Source: Caenorhabditis remanei (lineage: Eukaryota; Nematoda; Chromadorea; Rhabditida; Rhabditidae). Taken from it: DNA of 64,000 bases. Of this stretch, positions 22,011 to 33,445 are shown piece after piece (within the stretch, counting starts at the first letter, position 1; each line of letters begins with the position of its first letter). The notes below the pieces were generated by a model, which worked only from the letters and a program-made list of their open reading frames with translations, was not told the origin of the DNA and ran no database searches. The position numbers and the translations under genes were made by a program. The stretch is from NCBI RefSeq assembly GCF_010183535.1, contig NC_071331.1:23746001-23810000 (forward strand), in the 5' to 3' direction.

Positions 22011-23329
22011 TCGACAGTTCTCTGAAACAATAATTCTTAAGGCGTTTACAAAAATGTTAACTCTTTAGCCTAGCGAAGAACAGAACCTGAAATTAATAGA
22101 ATTCTCACAAAGAAAAATTGAAACAGCAAAAGTGATTTCAAGTAGGACCTAGTCGGACCTCTTCGAAACAGTAAAAAATACAGTTTCAATAAATTTACTA
22201 GAATAAATCTGTTGTAAACTTTCCAATGTACACTCTTAATCATTTTCCAAAGTATTTCATCACCTTTTCCAAAATTAGTCCTTTGAATATGTTAATATTT
22301 TCAATGCACTCCTTGGAAGTCAAGAAATACTTATGAAACAGTAATCACTTGCTAAAAAATTGTAGAGTTTCATTGTATCTATGTATAATTGTTATGTGAC
22401 TCATCATAAGACGATGAGACAGTAAAAGTGTCGTGGAACCTCAATATTTGGAAATTTACGATGTTTCCGTGACTTGCCATGTCGTGAAATTGAAAAATCA
22501 ATTGAAAATATTTTTTGGATTTTAGATTTCATGTTGAAGTGAGTCTGGCAGCATATTCTTTATTTCTGTTCCATCCGTTTTATATATAAGACTAAATATT
22601 TTAATTATAGTTTCGTCACGACCTAAATTTTAAAACATTTTTATTTACATATTTTTATACTATATGATTACTTTTTCGAAATACTTTCCAACTAAAATAA
22701 TATTTTAGAATATTAAATTTTTAATTTTCGAAAAAGTTAGAGAGTTTGGACCAGTCACTTATCACATTTTTTCAGTTTTCTTCATTTTCATAAAAACTTC
22801 GAAACAGCAAGCTTTTTTTTTGAAATAGTTTAAAAAAATTTGTATTGAAACAATAAAATGATAGTACCTCTATCAATTGTATCAAAAGTGAATAAACAGT
22901 AATTTTTACTATTTTAAAGCTGTTTATTTATTATCAAACGTGCAAAATTCTAATACAATTTTTTTTGAAATTTTAGAGAAAAATTGAAACAGTGAAGATT
23001 TTAGAAATCTGTTTTTTTTCCGGTTTCATCATTTTTATATACATGAACCTGACTTTGATTCAATAATTCTGAATGACGTTTATCACTAAAAATTTTATTA
23101 AAACTGACAACTGCTACTGGAGAGATCACAATATATTTTTTTGATGAAGTGAAATTGAATGAGAGAAAAAAACACCTGAAAATATTTTAATTTCCAAGAT
23201 TTTATTCCAATTTCAAGGTTTAATCTCAGTTACTCAATTTCGCCCTCATTTAGTCGCCAATCATAACCGAGTATCCTATTTGCATAATTTCCAGTTTACA
23301 AATGCTGAAACAGTATATTTTTGGACCAA

Positions 23330-23575
23330 GCACATGCAATATTTTTCAAAAAACGCATCGCGGATACTCCAATTGCTCTGAAAACTAGAAAAATCGGTGG
23401 AAAGTCGCGTCAACGGCACGCCAGCTTTCAAGAATTCAAAAAAACGTTGTAAGTCTGGCGTGCCTTTGACGCGTATTCTTTCTCTTTTGAAATTTCAGAG
23501 GCTGGTGCGTCCTGGACGCGTTTTATTGTATTTTTGATAATCTGGGGTGCCTTTGACGCGTTTTTTCATAGACTA
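23330..23575. repeat. GCGTGCCTTTGACGCG repeat, copy 2
   Basis: Second member of the family at 4830-5040. It ends in two further copies of GGTGCCTTTGACGCGTTTT-like sequence, just before the promoter region of the gene at 24008. Confidence 0.65.
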
Positions 23576-23599
23576 TGGACGTTTTTGGGCCAAAATTAG

Positions 23600-24007
23600 C
23601 CCCTTTTACATATTTCCCCCTTTTCCCTAACAAGCCGCTCTTATTTTGTGTCCGTGCACTATTGGAAACCGACGACGACTACACAGGGGAAGGAAATGTC
23701 TCCGTCTCCATAGTCTCTTTCTCTTATCGTCCGCCCCCCCCAATTTCTGTTTCTCTGCGTCTCCTCAATTTATGTACTCTCTCAGGTGCACGCTGTTTCT
23801 CTTGCACTCTCTTAGTCTCTAGTTGGTGTTTGGCCAGTCGAACATTTTCTGTTTGGCAGTTTTTGGGTATTGTTATAGAGAAAATTGGATTTTTTTGTTT
23901 TTTTTGTGGTTATTAGTCATTTTTAATAGCTTGCGGAACACTTTTTCCAGTTTCTTATCTATTTCTAGGCATAAAACGTCCAAATATTGCAATTTTTAGC
24001 CTCAAAA
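23600..24007 (+). promoter_or_regulatory. likely promoter/5' region of the 24008 gene
   Basis: The strand is pyrimidine-rich (CTCC, TCTCTTTCTCTT, CGCCCCCCCC) and clearly less AT-rich than its surroundings. It contains no piRNA core, and similar CT-rich stretches precede the genes at 38417 and 52348. A CTTTTTCCAG and a TTGCAATTTTTAG at about 23942-24000 could be trans-splice acceptors. I see no convincing TATA box. Confidence 0.45.
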
Positions 24008-26599
24008 ATGCTCCCGAGCAGCTCAGCACCGCCCCAACAACCGTCTTCTAGTCTGGATAGCTTTGGAGAGGTAAATCACTTAAAAATATCTGTCTAATTG
24101 CCCAATTTCAGCTCCAAATCAACGACCAAGAAATGGATTCCACTCCGCAGACACAACCTGCACCACAAGCCACTCAACTACTCCAGGAAACGCCACAGCA
24201 GAAGGAGAGGTAAGGATTTTTTGTTTAAAAAAATAAATTATTACTGTTTCAAAATTTAAACATTGGGCTTAGAACTGGTATTTATGTATTAATCAAGTCT
24301 TAGAGTCAATACAGTGCTTTCTAAATTCCAATTTTCTTTAAATTTCACCGTTTCAAGTAGATAAGACACCGATCAAACATTGTACTGGTAGAGCTGAAAA
24401 TACACATTTTTAGGGATTTCAGAAAAAAAAAATACTGATACTTCGATGAGCGAAAATTTAAAAGTTACTGTTTCAAAATTAGAATATATAATTTTACTAG
24501 TATTTTCTGTCAATCGAGAGCGTTAAAGAGACATTATTAGTATTTCAGCACTAATAACTATCAATTGTGTAATATACTACTTTTTTGCAGTCGTAGTCAA
24601 TCATCAGTTTTTGAAACAATTGCTGTTTCAACTGAAATGGAGATAAAAACAGGACACTATAATATTGATAAAGCAAAATTTTTCGAAACTGGACAAGAAA
24701 TAGTACTGTTTTAATTAAGAACTAGAAAAAAATTAGTACATGCTAGACTTATTGCACTCAATTCTTCAAATTTTATGTACTATTACTGGAATTCACGTAA
24801 AAATTGAAACAAAACTAGCATACAGTAGTATTGATAAGATGCTAACAAATTCATCTTTGTAGTAATAAATTTTGAAGAAAAATTTTACTGTTTCAAGGGA
24901 AAACTTTTTTAAAAAATTGGAATAAAATCTGTTCTGATACTGGAAAATATTCGTTTTTCATTATTTATTTCAGTTTCACTATAGCTCTAGCATCAATTTT
25001 TGTTAGTAAACCTGTTTCAAGTAAAAATTGAAAAATAATCTTTTAATCTATTATGTTGATAAGTAAAAGTCATTGTGATGCTGGGTTTCGAAGAAAATTC
25101 TTATACTTGTCCTGTTTCAGTTTTCCAAAAAAAAAAATTACTGTTTCAACGGGAAAACTTTGAAAAAATGATAAAGTTTGATAGTATTAGATCATCGGCA
25201 CAGCTCAATTTTAAGAATATTCAATAGGCTTCACAAATTAGTCACCTATCATATATAATTATTATTCCAGTTTCAATTTTTGTGACTAAAATTACTGTTT
25301 CAAAAGATAATTTTAATAAAACTAACAAACTATATGTAGTAGTATAAATAAATATTCACATTTACTAGTCATGGAGTCATGGGTCGTCTCCTATATCATT
25401 GGAAAGCTGAGAAAACGCTGATTCCAAATATATAATCAGTTTTTTCCCTCGACTTCTGGTATTCAAGAAAAATAAGGTCAACTTGTCAGAACTTTTACTT
25501 TGTTTTTCTCGAATACCAGGAGACGACGGCAAAAACTAAATATATGTGTGGAATCGGCGTTTTTTCAGCTTTCTAATGGTATAGGATACGCTCCAAACTC
25601 TTTCTGTCAAGCTATTTTATATTGGTGGCCTAGGAAACTCTCGATTTTGCTTTGTGGGCCGCCAAACTGATGTCATATTCAGATTCTCCTTGAAATTCCT
25701 AAACTTTTGAGCCTTATATTTCCTTGTTTTGGAAAAAAAAAACTGAATATATATTTGGAATCAGCGTTTTCTCAGCTTTCGAATGGTATAGGTCGCGACA
25801 TTGAAATTTTTCAACTAAATTTGAAATATTTACTGTTTCAAGGAAAATTTGAAAGAAATCTATTAATCTATTAGGTTGCTAAGCGTAAGAGAGAGTTTAC
25901 TATTCCAGACGCCTCGTGCAGTACTTCGAGAGCCAGCTCAATCATCTCCAATTCTATATCGTTAAACAAGACGAGAAGATCTATCAAGCCCTGTCCACTC
26001 AGAACACCCTCCGTGCGGAAATTCATGCGGAGAAACAGAAATACCAAAATCTGGAAAAAGAGAGAGCCAAGGATAAGAAGGAATTCGACGAGTTGATCTC
26101 AGCTATGGAGACTTCAAAAGACAAGAAAATCACCTATGTGCAGGAAAGTCCAAATGTGAAATTGACGGAGACAATCGAGCAGTTAAATGAGAGAATCGGG
26201 GAGTTGGAGGAGCAGCTGGAGGAGGAAAAGAACAAAAATCTGCCGGATATGGACCCAGACGACGCTATCAAAGCCCATCTACAATATATGGTTAGAGAAG
26301 GAGAGGCTCGTCTGGCAGAGAAGAAATATGAGATTCGTTTCCTCGAGAAACAGTTGGAATCCCAGCAAAACCAAATCCATCCGCCACAAAATAAACTGGA
26401 GGAGCGGTTGAATATTGCGAGAGCAGAGTTGGCGTTTGCAAATGAGCAAATTGGAATGATTATCGAGAATAACGAGAGAGCGAGAGAGCAGGAGAGGAAG
26501 CAGGAGAAGGAGGAGTACGAGGCCAAGTTACGGGAGCTCAAGGATATGTTGATTGCGAGGGATGAAGAGATTTGGGAGTTGAAGAATAAGGTGAATTAA
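24008..26599 (+). CDS. coiled-coil protein (unknown function), 3 exons
   Basis: Exons 24008-24070, 24112-24209 and 25909-26599 join in frame to 283 aa, with good donors (GAG/GTAAAT, GAGAG/GTAAGG) and acceptors (TTTCAG, TTCCAG). Residues 1-53 are Ser/Pro/Gln-rich. From about residue 55 to the end the protein is mostly long Glu/Lys/Leu/Gln helices typical of coiled coils, broken near residue 145 (LPDMDPDD) and 190 (HPPQN). No catalytic motif or membrane segment is seen. A poly(A) signal AATAAA lies at 26654-26659. Intron 2 (1.7 kb) is far longer than usual for worm introns and holds nine plus-strand piRNA promoter cores, so piRNA units nest in the sense orientation within this gene. I do not recognise the family; a structural or cytoskeletal adaptor role is only a guess. 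Confidence 0.85.
24514..24534 (+). ncRNA. predicted 21U-RNA
   Basis: Core CTGTTTCA at 24468-24475; CAAT gives the YRNT, with T at 24514, 39 nt past the core. Predicted from spacing; no expression evidence. Confidence 0.55.
24933..24953 (+). ncRNA. predicted 21U-RNA
   Basis: Core at 24888-24895; TGTT gives the YRNT, with T at 24933, 38 nt past the core. An alternative start T lies at 24938. Confidence 0.5.
25375..25805. repeat. CGCTGATTCCAAATATATATTCAG repeat, two copies
   Basis: An inverted-repeat copy (25375-25600) has ATATCATTGGAAAGCTGAGA at one end and AGCTTTCTAATGGTATAGGA at the other. A half copy follows at about 25735-25805. Both are in intron 2 of the coiled-coil gene. Confidence 0.8.
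25880..25900 (+). ncRNA. predicted 21U-RNA
   Basis: Core at 25833-25840; TGCT gives the YRNT, with T at 25880, 40 nt past the core. It lies directly before the acceptor of the host gene's exon 3 (25909). Confidence 0.5.
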
Positions 26600-26679
26600 T
26601 TATTTATTAATTCTATGATTTTATTATTGTCTGTGTTAATTAATGTGTCGATCAATAAATTGTTGATTAAAAATAAGAT

Positions 26680-27300
26680 TTTCACGATTTCCAACCTAGA
26701 ATTTCAAAAAATTCATCAAAAAACGAAAATTTTGGCGATGACCGAGTTTTTGAGTTTGCTAGGCCACCCGTGAAAAAGTTCGGCCACCAATCGAAATCGA
26801 GCATTTTAAATGATTTTTAGATATTTTGTTTTACTGAAAACGAAATTTTCACAATTTTTAAACATAAAATTATGAAAATTCATCGAAACCCGAAAATTTT
26901 GGTGATGGCCGAGTTTTTCAGTTTTCTAGGCCACCCGTGAAAAAGTTCGGCCACCTATCGAAATTGAGCGTTTTCAATGATTTTTAGATGTTCTGGACTT
27001 AAATTTTGATAAGAAAACTTATTTGTTAATTGGTTTTGACAGAAAATTGCAAAAAATAATTTTGAAGCTTTATTATTTTTTATTTTTCAATTTTAAAATT
27101 CACTTTTTTGACTAAAATGAGAGTTTTACGATTTCCAACCTGGAATTTCAAAAAATTCATCAAAATCTACTTATCAAACCATCAAAAAGCGAAAATTTTG
27201 GTGATGGCCGAGTTTTTGAGTTTTCTAGGCCACCGGTGAAAAAATTCGGCCACCAATCGAAATCGGGGGTTTTTAATGATTGTTAGATATTTTAGACCTG
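26680..27300. repeat. three degenerate tandem copies (TCTAGGCCACC...AAAGTTCGGCCACC)
   Basis: Each copy holds CGAAAATTTTGG.GATGGCCGAG, then TTTCTAGGCCACC, GTGAAAAA.TTCGGCCACC and AATCGAAAT (about 26715-26810, 26890-26980, 27190-27275). The array lies just past the poly(A) site of the coiled-coil gene. Related CTAGGCCACCATGTGAAAAA units make up the satellite at 45770-46440. Confidence 0.75.
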
Positions 27301-27569
27301 ATTTGTTTGTGAAAAACAGTAACAATTTAAGGGGACACGACGCTTCAAATTTACTGTTTCCAAAATTACATACATTTTACAAATGTGACGTTAACAACAG
27401 TACAACATCTGTTTGGAATTCTTTTTCTGAAAAACTACTGTGAATAAAAAACTGCTTTATAGTTGCAAAATACACTGTATTCAGTTGATGAAACATAAAA
27501 AAATTGGTCTCGGAAACAAAAAAATAACACTAATAACATTAAAAATTGGCTCTAAAGTTAATTCTGAAT

Positions 27570-29169
27570 TGAAACAGTGAAAGTGATTAAAAATTCACTC
27601 GATTTATCAAACCCATTAACAAGTTGTACCAATAAATGCAATCTTTGAAACAGTAACAAAAATTTACTGATTCAAAAATAGTTACAGTTGCTAGATTTCA
27701 ATTTTTCTCACTTATCAATAAAAACTTACAGTTTCAACATTTTCAAATTGATTGGAGTTGTAATAGGGAGCCTGATAAGTCAACGATGATCAAAATAATG
27801 TCGGTATGAAACAAACAAATTATTTGTTTTTAACCTTGAAACAGGTTTTCAATCATTGGAAAAATATATATTACTGTTTCAAGGGATAATTGTGAAAAAA
27901 GTCACTGAAGTGCATAGAATTGATAAGTATGACGTACTTGTACTGTTCCTAATGGTTTTTTCTCAAAACTTGGTATCAGAAACGAAAATAAAGCAATAAT
28001 AACAATAAAAATGTCACCAGAATTAATTCTGAAATGAAACAGTGAAAATGTTTAGAAAATCACTTGAAGGGTAATCAACGAACTATCAAGGCCATTATAG
28101 AGTTGCATCAATAAATGCAAATTTTGAAACTGTAACTAAAATTACTGTTTCAAAAAATTGGTACAGTTTAAACTGGAACATTGTACATGTTGCGCTAGCT
28201 AAATACAAGTTTCCATTGTTACATAAGTTCTTGGAAATAAAATGTGATTTTTCGAACTGTTTCAGCTAATTTTTAAAAACAGAATTTATATATTTTTTTT
28301 TGTGATGTGTACCGCGTTCTGAATTCACTAAATCTAACACAGCAGAATTAAAGAAAATAGCGTATTTTTTGTTTTTTTTTGTGTTTTTTTTTCACTGCTT
28401 CAGTATAAAAACTTGACCAGAAGTATTATTAGTAGGCTTGCAACCATTGTTGAAAATATCTCTGTTTCAAGGAATAATTGTAAAAAATTATTAAAATAGA
28501 ATTGATATTGAAGGGTTCGAAAAAAAAGGTTCCACTTTAGCAAATAATTATCTTTAATTGTACTGTTTCAAATATTCTGTTTTACTGTTTCAGTGAATTC
28601 GAAATAGTTTGAGTGAAAATGTCAGTATTAATTATGTATTTATAAAGAATGTAGGTCTACATAAAATTTATAGTTTTTATTAGATCTTACTGGTATCTTA
28701 AAATACATATATGAGTCATTCCTGAATCAAAATGGGGCTATTTACATTGTCACACATTTTTTATATCAACTTACGTTTTTTCATCATCAAAGCGTTTAAA
28801 ACTCACTGTTTCGATAGAAATTATTCAAAACTAGCTTGAAAATCTTTTGCTAATATGAAAACCCAATTTACTGTTTCATCTAATTATTTAAAATTTTTAT
28901 AAAAATATTTCTTGCCAATGGGATAACTGATTTTATCTCTTTTTACCGTTTGGCGTGTCATATACCAATAGAAAGCTGAGAAAACGCTGATTCTGAATAC
29001 CACACTCTACTAGGGAAACGGTTTGCTAATTTAGACCCAGATTTTATTGAATACCACGCCTGAAGGGCAAAAACTGAATATGTATTGGAATCCGCGTTTT
29101 TCAGCTTTCTAATGATATATGTCGCGCCCGACAGTATTTTCATTCTTACGCGAAAAATTAACTGTTTCA
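27570..29169 (+). promoter_or_regulatory. 21U-RNA (piRNA) promoter motifs, block F
   Basis: Plus-strand cores start at 27874, 28145, 28257, 28462, 28563, 28585, 28871 and 29162; minus-strand cores at 27570, 27646, 27837 and 28035. Two pairs of segments (27540-27660 and 28000-28140: TGAAACAGTGAAA..., then AATAAATGCAA and TTTGAAAC.GTAAC) are repeats of each other, so this block also grew by local duplication. Confidence 0.85.
28945..29130. repeat. CGCTGATTC...CAG repeat copy
   Basis: Inverted ends AATAGAAAGCTGAGAAAACGC / GCGTTTTTCAGCTTTCTAATG belong to the same family as 25375-25600 and 30020-30365. Confidence 0.75.
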
Positions 29170-29470
29170 GATTTTTTTAAAATCATTTTCAGTTTTTTTA
29201 TTGATAATTTTTTTACCCTTCCTTTATTTGACTGTGTCCTATCCATCACTCATGATTGTCTACATTTGCATTTAGACCTGTCAGTAATCGCAAAGTTCAA
29301 AACAGAGCTGAGAAGTTCTCCTGGGAAACTTCTCACCCTTCAAAGAACATTTTGTCTCTCACCTGTCACCTGTTCAATATTCCCAGATACAGTAGTCTCC
29401 TCCCCCGTATTCCGCACTATCTGCATTTTCCCTCTGCCCTTCATATTCCCTTCTATTCATCTACTGATAC

Positions 29471-30887
29471 ATGTATTACTACTACCACCCGTACATCGGG
29501 TATCAAAGTTTCAACAACTATTTCGGATGGCAAAATCAACAAAATCAACATGTTTTACACGAATCAATTCAAACTTGGAACTATCTTCCAGACGTTCCGC
29601 AATACTATTCAACGTTAGTCAATAAATTTTAGTAATTGAGTTTTTATTGAGGGACCGGCTCGTAACTCGCGTCAAACTCAATATTATAAGCTCAAAAAGA
29701 TACCAAAATGTAGATCTCAACGAGTTCTATCTCCGTGATCCACTACGTACCGGATGGCTATTCGTTAATGTGCCGCGGGTCGTGCTAGAATGGCTTTTTT
29801 TGGCCTTTTTCGCGTTTTTTGGCACTTTTTCCCGGCCCGCGGCATATTAACGAATAGCCTTCTGGCTCGGAGTAGGTCATGGACATAGAACTCGTAGAGA
29901 TCTTCATTTTGGTATATTTTTCAGCTCATAATATTGAGTTTGAAGCGAGTTACGCGCCGGCCCGTTTCAGCCCGGCTTGCAAGTATGGTTTTTAATGAAC
30001 TACCTAGGGAAGGCCTCCAGGTGACCGTGGAGTTATTCGACGTGACCTATATCATTGGAAAGCTGAGAAAACGCTGATTCTAAATATATATTCAGTTTTT
30101 GCCCTCGACGTCTGGTATTTGAGAAAAACAAAGGTCAAAGTTCGGAAAAATAGAGAATTATTACCCTTTTTACACGCGAAAACTGCAAACAAAATTGTCG
30201 CGTGTCAGAATGGCAATAATCCTCTATTTTTCCTAACTTTGACCTTATTTTTCTCAAATACCAAACCTCGAGGGCAAAAACTGAATATATATTTGGAATC
30301 AGCGTTTTTTCAGCTTCCCAATGATATAGGCCACATCGGATAACTCCAGACCGAGTCCATGAACTTCCCTAGTAAGCTCCATATTTTATTTTTTAATCTC
30401 TAATTACAGTGTACCACAATTCCAATCACAGCAAATCGCTCCAAGGAGAATGTCTGTAGATGAGCAGATTACACAAGGAATGGAAGAATTTTCGAAGCAG
30501 GTTCAAGATTCCCAACAACCAGTGCAAAATCAACAATTAGAACCACAAGAACCACGACAAGATTGGGAAACGTCACAGCAATCAGTTTCTTCTGAAATCT
30601 ACAATTTTTCCATCACTGCCCAAGCCGATTCTCAATCTAAACAGAGACAGAAAAGAACAAAGTTCACTAAGACTCAATTATCTGTGTTGGAAGCAAGATT
30701 CGAGGAAAATAACTATATTTCTACAGAAGAGGGAAATGATCTAGCGGCAGAATTGAAATTGAATCCTATGAATGTTAGGAATTGGTTCAGGAACCGAAGA
30801 GTATCACAAAAGACAAAGTTGGACAACAATCGAAAAGGAAAGAAGAACGTCGTCCGGGAATTGTTAGCAAGCATCTATTCGCAATGA
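29471..30887 (+). CDS. divergent homeobox transcription factor, 2 exons
   Basis: Exons 29471-29613 and 30410-30887 join in frame (AC/GTTAGT donor, TAATTACAG acceptor) to 206 aa. The ATG is preceded by an in-frame TGA. Residues 1-48 are rich in Tyr, Gln and Asn (MYYYYHPYIGYQSF...), resembling an activation or low-complexity region. A Gln-rich linker follows. Residues about 127-186 form a homeodomain with RTKFTKTQLSVLEARF (helix 1) and a recognition helix reading NVRNWFRNRRVSQKT; Trp48, Phe49, Asn51 and Arg53 are present. Position 50 is Arg instead of the usual Gln or Lys, which should change DNA preference. A poly(A) signal lies at 30948-30953. The intron contains a truncated CGGCCCG element and a CGCTGATTC repeat. 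It is probably a nuclear DNA-binding regulator of a nematode-specific ceh-type class; I cannot give a symbol. Confidence 0.92.
29653..29987. mobile_element. CGGCCCG element, left end lost
   Basis: Nearly the same sequence as 50188-50566 (GGCTCGTAACTCGCGTCAAA..., GATACCAAAATGTAGATCTC, GTGCCGCGGG), with the right end GCCCGGCTTGCAAGTATG. The outer 40 bp or so of the left arm are missing. It is in the homeobox gene's intron. Confidence 0.8.
30020..30365. repeat. CGCTGATTCTAAATATATATTCAG repeat, full inverted copy
   Basis: The left arm begins GACCTATATCATTGGAAAGC and the right arm ends GCTTCCCAATGATATAGGCC. The arms converge on AATAGAGAATTATTACCC / GGCAATAATCCTCTATTTTT at the centre. It is the most complete copy of the family here and sits in the homeobox intron. 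Confidence 0.8.
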
Positions 30888-31552
30888 TAAATGTTCTAAA
30901 TCATGTTTTTTTTGTTGCTTTTCTCTGTCTATTATTTTCTTTTAAGTAATAAACTTTTCCCCAAATTAAACTATGACATATGTATTAGGTTGGTGCATAA
31001 ATTTCTTTCTTTTTTTGGACATTTTTTGTCATGAAATTTCTTGAAGGCTAATACCCCACATGAAAAGAAATATAGTTGATTAGTACCCTCATGTGTAATA
31101 CTTTTACTGTTTCATAGCACCAACAATAATTTATTAATCTAGGAAGTATTCGTTTTCGTCTTAATTAATCATCCGCTACTTATTTTTTACCCAGTTTTAA
31201 TCAACAGTAGTCGTCAGTACTCTTTCAGCTTTTATATAAATATAAATGTATACTTATATACGCCTTTAAAAACTGGTACCAAAGGAAAAATACAGTTAAT
31301 AATTTTTTTGAAACAGTAGGACATATTTAAAATTTTATTATAGTTTGACAAACGCAATAACAAAGAGTGGTAGATGAATTACAAAGGAGATGAAACAAAC
31401 AATTAAAGACTTGTGAAAAAGTAGATATGTCAAAAACATCCGAAACAGAAAACCAAATTCTTTAAAAAATACATGTTTGTAGATGTTCACTTTCATAAAA
31501 ACTTTACTGTTTCAATTAAACCTAACTTATGGCGTGTGGAAGGACACTGTAA

Positions 31553-31573
31553 TTTATACCAGATTATCAGTTC
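31553..31573 (+). ncRNA. predicted 21U-RNA
   Basis: Core at 31507-31514; TAAT gives the YRNT, with T at 31553, 39 nt past the core. Predicted only. Confidence 0.55.
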
Positions 31574-31759
31574 CAGATTATTAATATAAACAAAAATCTG
31601 CCTTAATAAATATAGTAACTTGAATATCACCTACTCTAAATTATAAAATTATCTTATTTCCAGTTTTTCATACCAATAACTCAAATTTAACTGCAATATT
31701 CCCCTGTTTCAATCAAATGTTATTCAATTTTCCTAACGCTACATGTTAATACATTAAAA

Positions 31760-32310
31760 AAATCGTGTTGCCAGGTATTGAATTATATTTAAAGGCCCAT
31801 GGATACTATTTCTATAATCCTGAGTTTTACTCCCCTAATCATGTTTATACCTCTTTTACCCACTTTCAGTCCCTAAGACGCCATTCCTATCATATCAAAT
31901 CCATCTTATCTAACAAAACCAAATTCGGTTCCCAGTATTTGCCCAACCGGTTGTTGTCCTGTTGGAATTCACTCCCCGTGCATGTTTTTCCTGTCAAATC
32001 TTCCTCCCGGTGTTTTAAAAATAATGTAAAACGGTTAAACCTGTCTAAGTATCTCACTCTCAACATTTCTACTTACTAGTCTCCCCCCTCTCTCACTTTT
32101 GACCTATTCTCGAGGTAGCAAAAAAAGGGCAAAAACTGTTTTTCTTTTTTACTATTTCCAAAAGGAAAAACAGTTTCCTTCCTAATTTTGCGTCCTCCAG
32201 AATCGGATCACCAAATTGTTTCTATATCTTTTTGTAATTCACTTCGGTTGTATCAGTGGCTCCTTGCCCTTCATCACGAATCAAAATAAATAAATTCAAA
32301 TCCTCTGTAA
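31760..32310 (+). pseudogene. non-LTR retrotransposon 3' remnant
   Basis: The frame at 31765-32079 ends with the pattern that closes many CR1/RTE-type ORF2 proteins: LPNRLLSCWNSLPVHVFPVK, then S-x-x-x-F-K-N-N-x-K-x-L. It is followed by a short 3' part ending ATCAAAATAAATAAATTCAAAT, a typical non-LTR tail. Everything upstream of the last hundred or so codons is missing, as in 5'-truncated insertions. Confidence 0.75.
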
Positions 32311-32699
32311 GTATTTCTCCTGAATCAATAGTTTTTTTCAAGAGAGTTTCGGTCTATTAAGTTATCAACAATTTTATTACTGTTTCAAAGGTTTTTAATA
32401 TTATTCACTTCTTAAATATTATTAACTTCTATTCAGTCATCCTATGATTGAAGAATTTTTATAAATTTGTTTGTGTTGGGGTTTTGAAGCAACAGAACCA
32501 CTTTGTTCCTATAAAAAATTTCACTGTTTTACCGGCTCCCAAAAATGTGAGCGGTTTGTTGTCTCTGCTTCCCGTGCTATCAGTATTTTGTGATTTTCTG
32601 GACTAATAACTTGCCATGTTTTTGAATTTTTTTTTTTTTCTGTTTCAGAATATACACTATTATTATTAATTATGATTTCAATTTTAGTGAGAACACAGT

Positions 32700-32790
32700 T
32701 TTTGTCCTTTTTCAGTTTAACAAGGGAAGTCTTTGGAGACGCCACTTTCAAACGATCTCTTAAATTTTTACTGTTTCAGTTTTTAAGCAT
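32700..32790. repeat. AACAAGGGAAGTCTTTGGA fragment
   Basis: Short fragment (GGGAAGTCTTTGGAGACGCC.CTTTCAAACGA) of the family at 34660-34860 and 35160-35630. A plus-strand piRNA core (32771) follows directly. Confidence 0.6.
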
Positions 32791-33274
32791 TTACTATAAC
32801 TTTTAAAATAACTTTGATTCATTGAATATTGTCACAATGTCAATTTTTGTGGGTACTGTAGAAAATATGGAGGGATTGACGATTTTATTGAAAATTCCCA
32901 AAGCTTTTCACTGTTTCAACAAATGGTTAATAGAAAATTTAGCAGAACAAAACGATCAAATTATAGAAAATAATTTCATGTCAAAACTGTCAAACGTTTA
33001 CTGTAAATTACTGTAGATACTGTAGATTTTAAATAAAATTCACAATATTTTTTACTTTTTCACAAGAAAGTTCATTATTTGCTATTTGATTCCCTAACGA
33101 CGCACGCATTGAACAGATGAACCTGAAATTTTCAGGTTTTCCGATTTTTTCTGAAATTTTTTCTAATTTTGTACTGAAAAACATGTTTCTAGAGTATTTC
33201 CTTGAAATACTTCCAGTTTTCATTTGTTTTTTCAGACAAATGTTCGAAAAATCAACTTTTTTTTCGATTTTTTA

Positions 33275-33445
33275 GATGTAAAGATGTGAGCTCGTCGTCA
33301 ATTCCCATGGGTCGCCTTCACTCGTCTCCAGCTTCCCGTGACGACTCTCCTCCGCCCATTTGTTCTTCTGGTGTCTGCGTCTACTCGGGGCACTCACTCT
33401 CTCATCGGCCGCAGTCGATATTCATATTCGTGGCGAATGGCTAAT
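33275..33445 (+). other. GC-rich island, possible exon or promoter relic
   Basis: About 170 bases are much richer in G+C than the flanks. They contain an open frame after a TTTTTTAG acceptor-like site (CKDVSSSSIPMGRLHSS..., ending FIFVANG). The frame could encode about 45 residues from its ATG at 33309. No family is recognisable and no donor or partner exon is seen, so it may equally be a relic. Confidence 0.25.

Larger units (their letters stand above)
20630..23313 (-). promoter_or_regulatory. 21U-RNA (piRNA) promoter motifs, block D
   Basis: Minus-strand cores start at 21631, 22119, 22334, 22985 and 23306; one plus-strand core starts at 20630. Near-matches (CGAAACAG at 22165 and 22800, GGAACAG at 21492) are probably decayed. 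No protein gene is visible in 20.5-23.5 kb. Confidence 0.8.
24244..25840 (+). promoter_or_regulatory. 21U-RNA (piRNA) promoter motifs, block E (intronic)
   Basis: Plus-strand cores start at 24244, 24468, 24623, 24888, 25012, 25112, 25141, 25295 and 25833. None is on the minus strand. I followed three: YRNT starts fall at 24514 (39 nt past the core), 24933 (38 nt) and 25880 (40 nt). The last predicted 21U-RNA ends just 9 bases before exon 3 of the host gene. Confidence 0.88.

Noticed and set aside
26134..26541. 135-codon minus-strand frame opposite the coiled-coil exon
   Set aside because: Ser/Phe/Leu-rich mirror of a Glu/Lys/Leu-rich coding strand, a common antisense artefact.
7980..26599. 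Paralogy between the two coiled-coil genes (7980-8438 and 24008-26599)
   Set aside because: They share an SSSAP-like head and Glu/Lys/Leu composition, but I see no alignable block beyond coiled-coil bias.
29119..29625. 168- and 120-codon frames overlapping the first homeobox exon
   Set aside because: A third frame (MYYYYHPY...) splices in phase into the homeodomain exon; the longer frames are chance readings of the same DNA.
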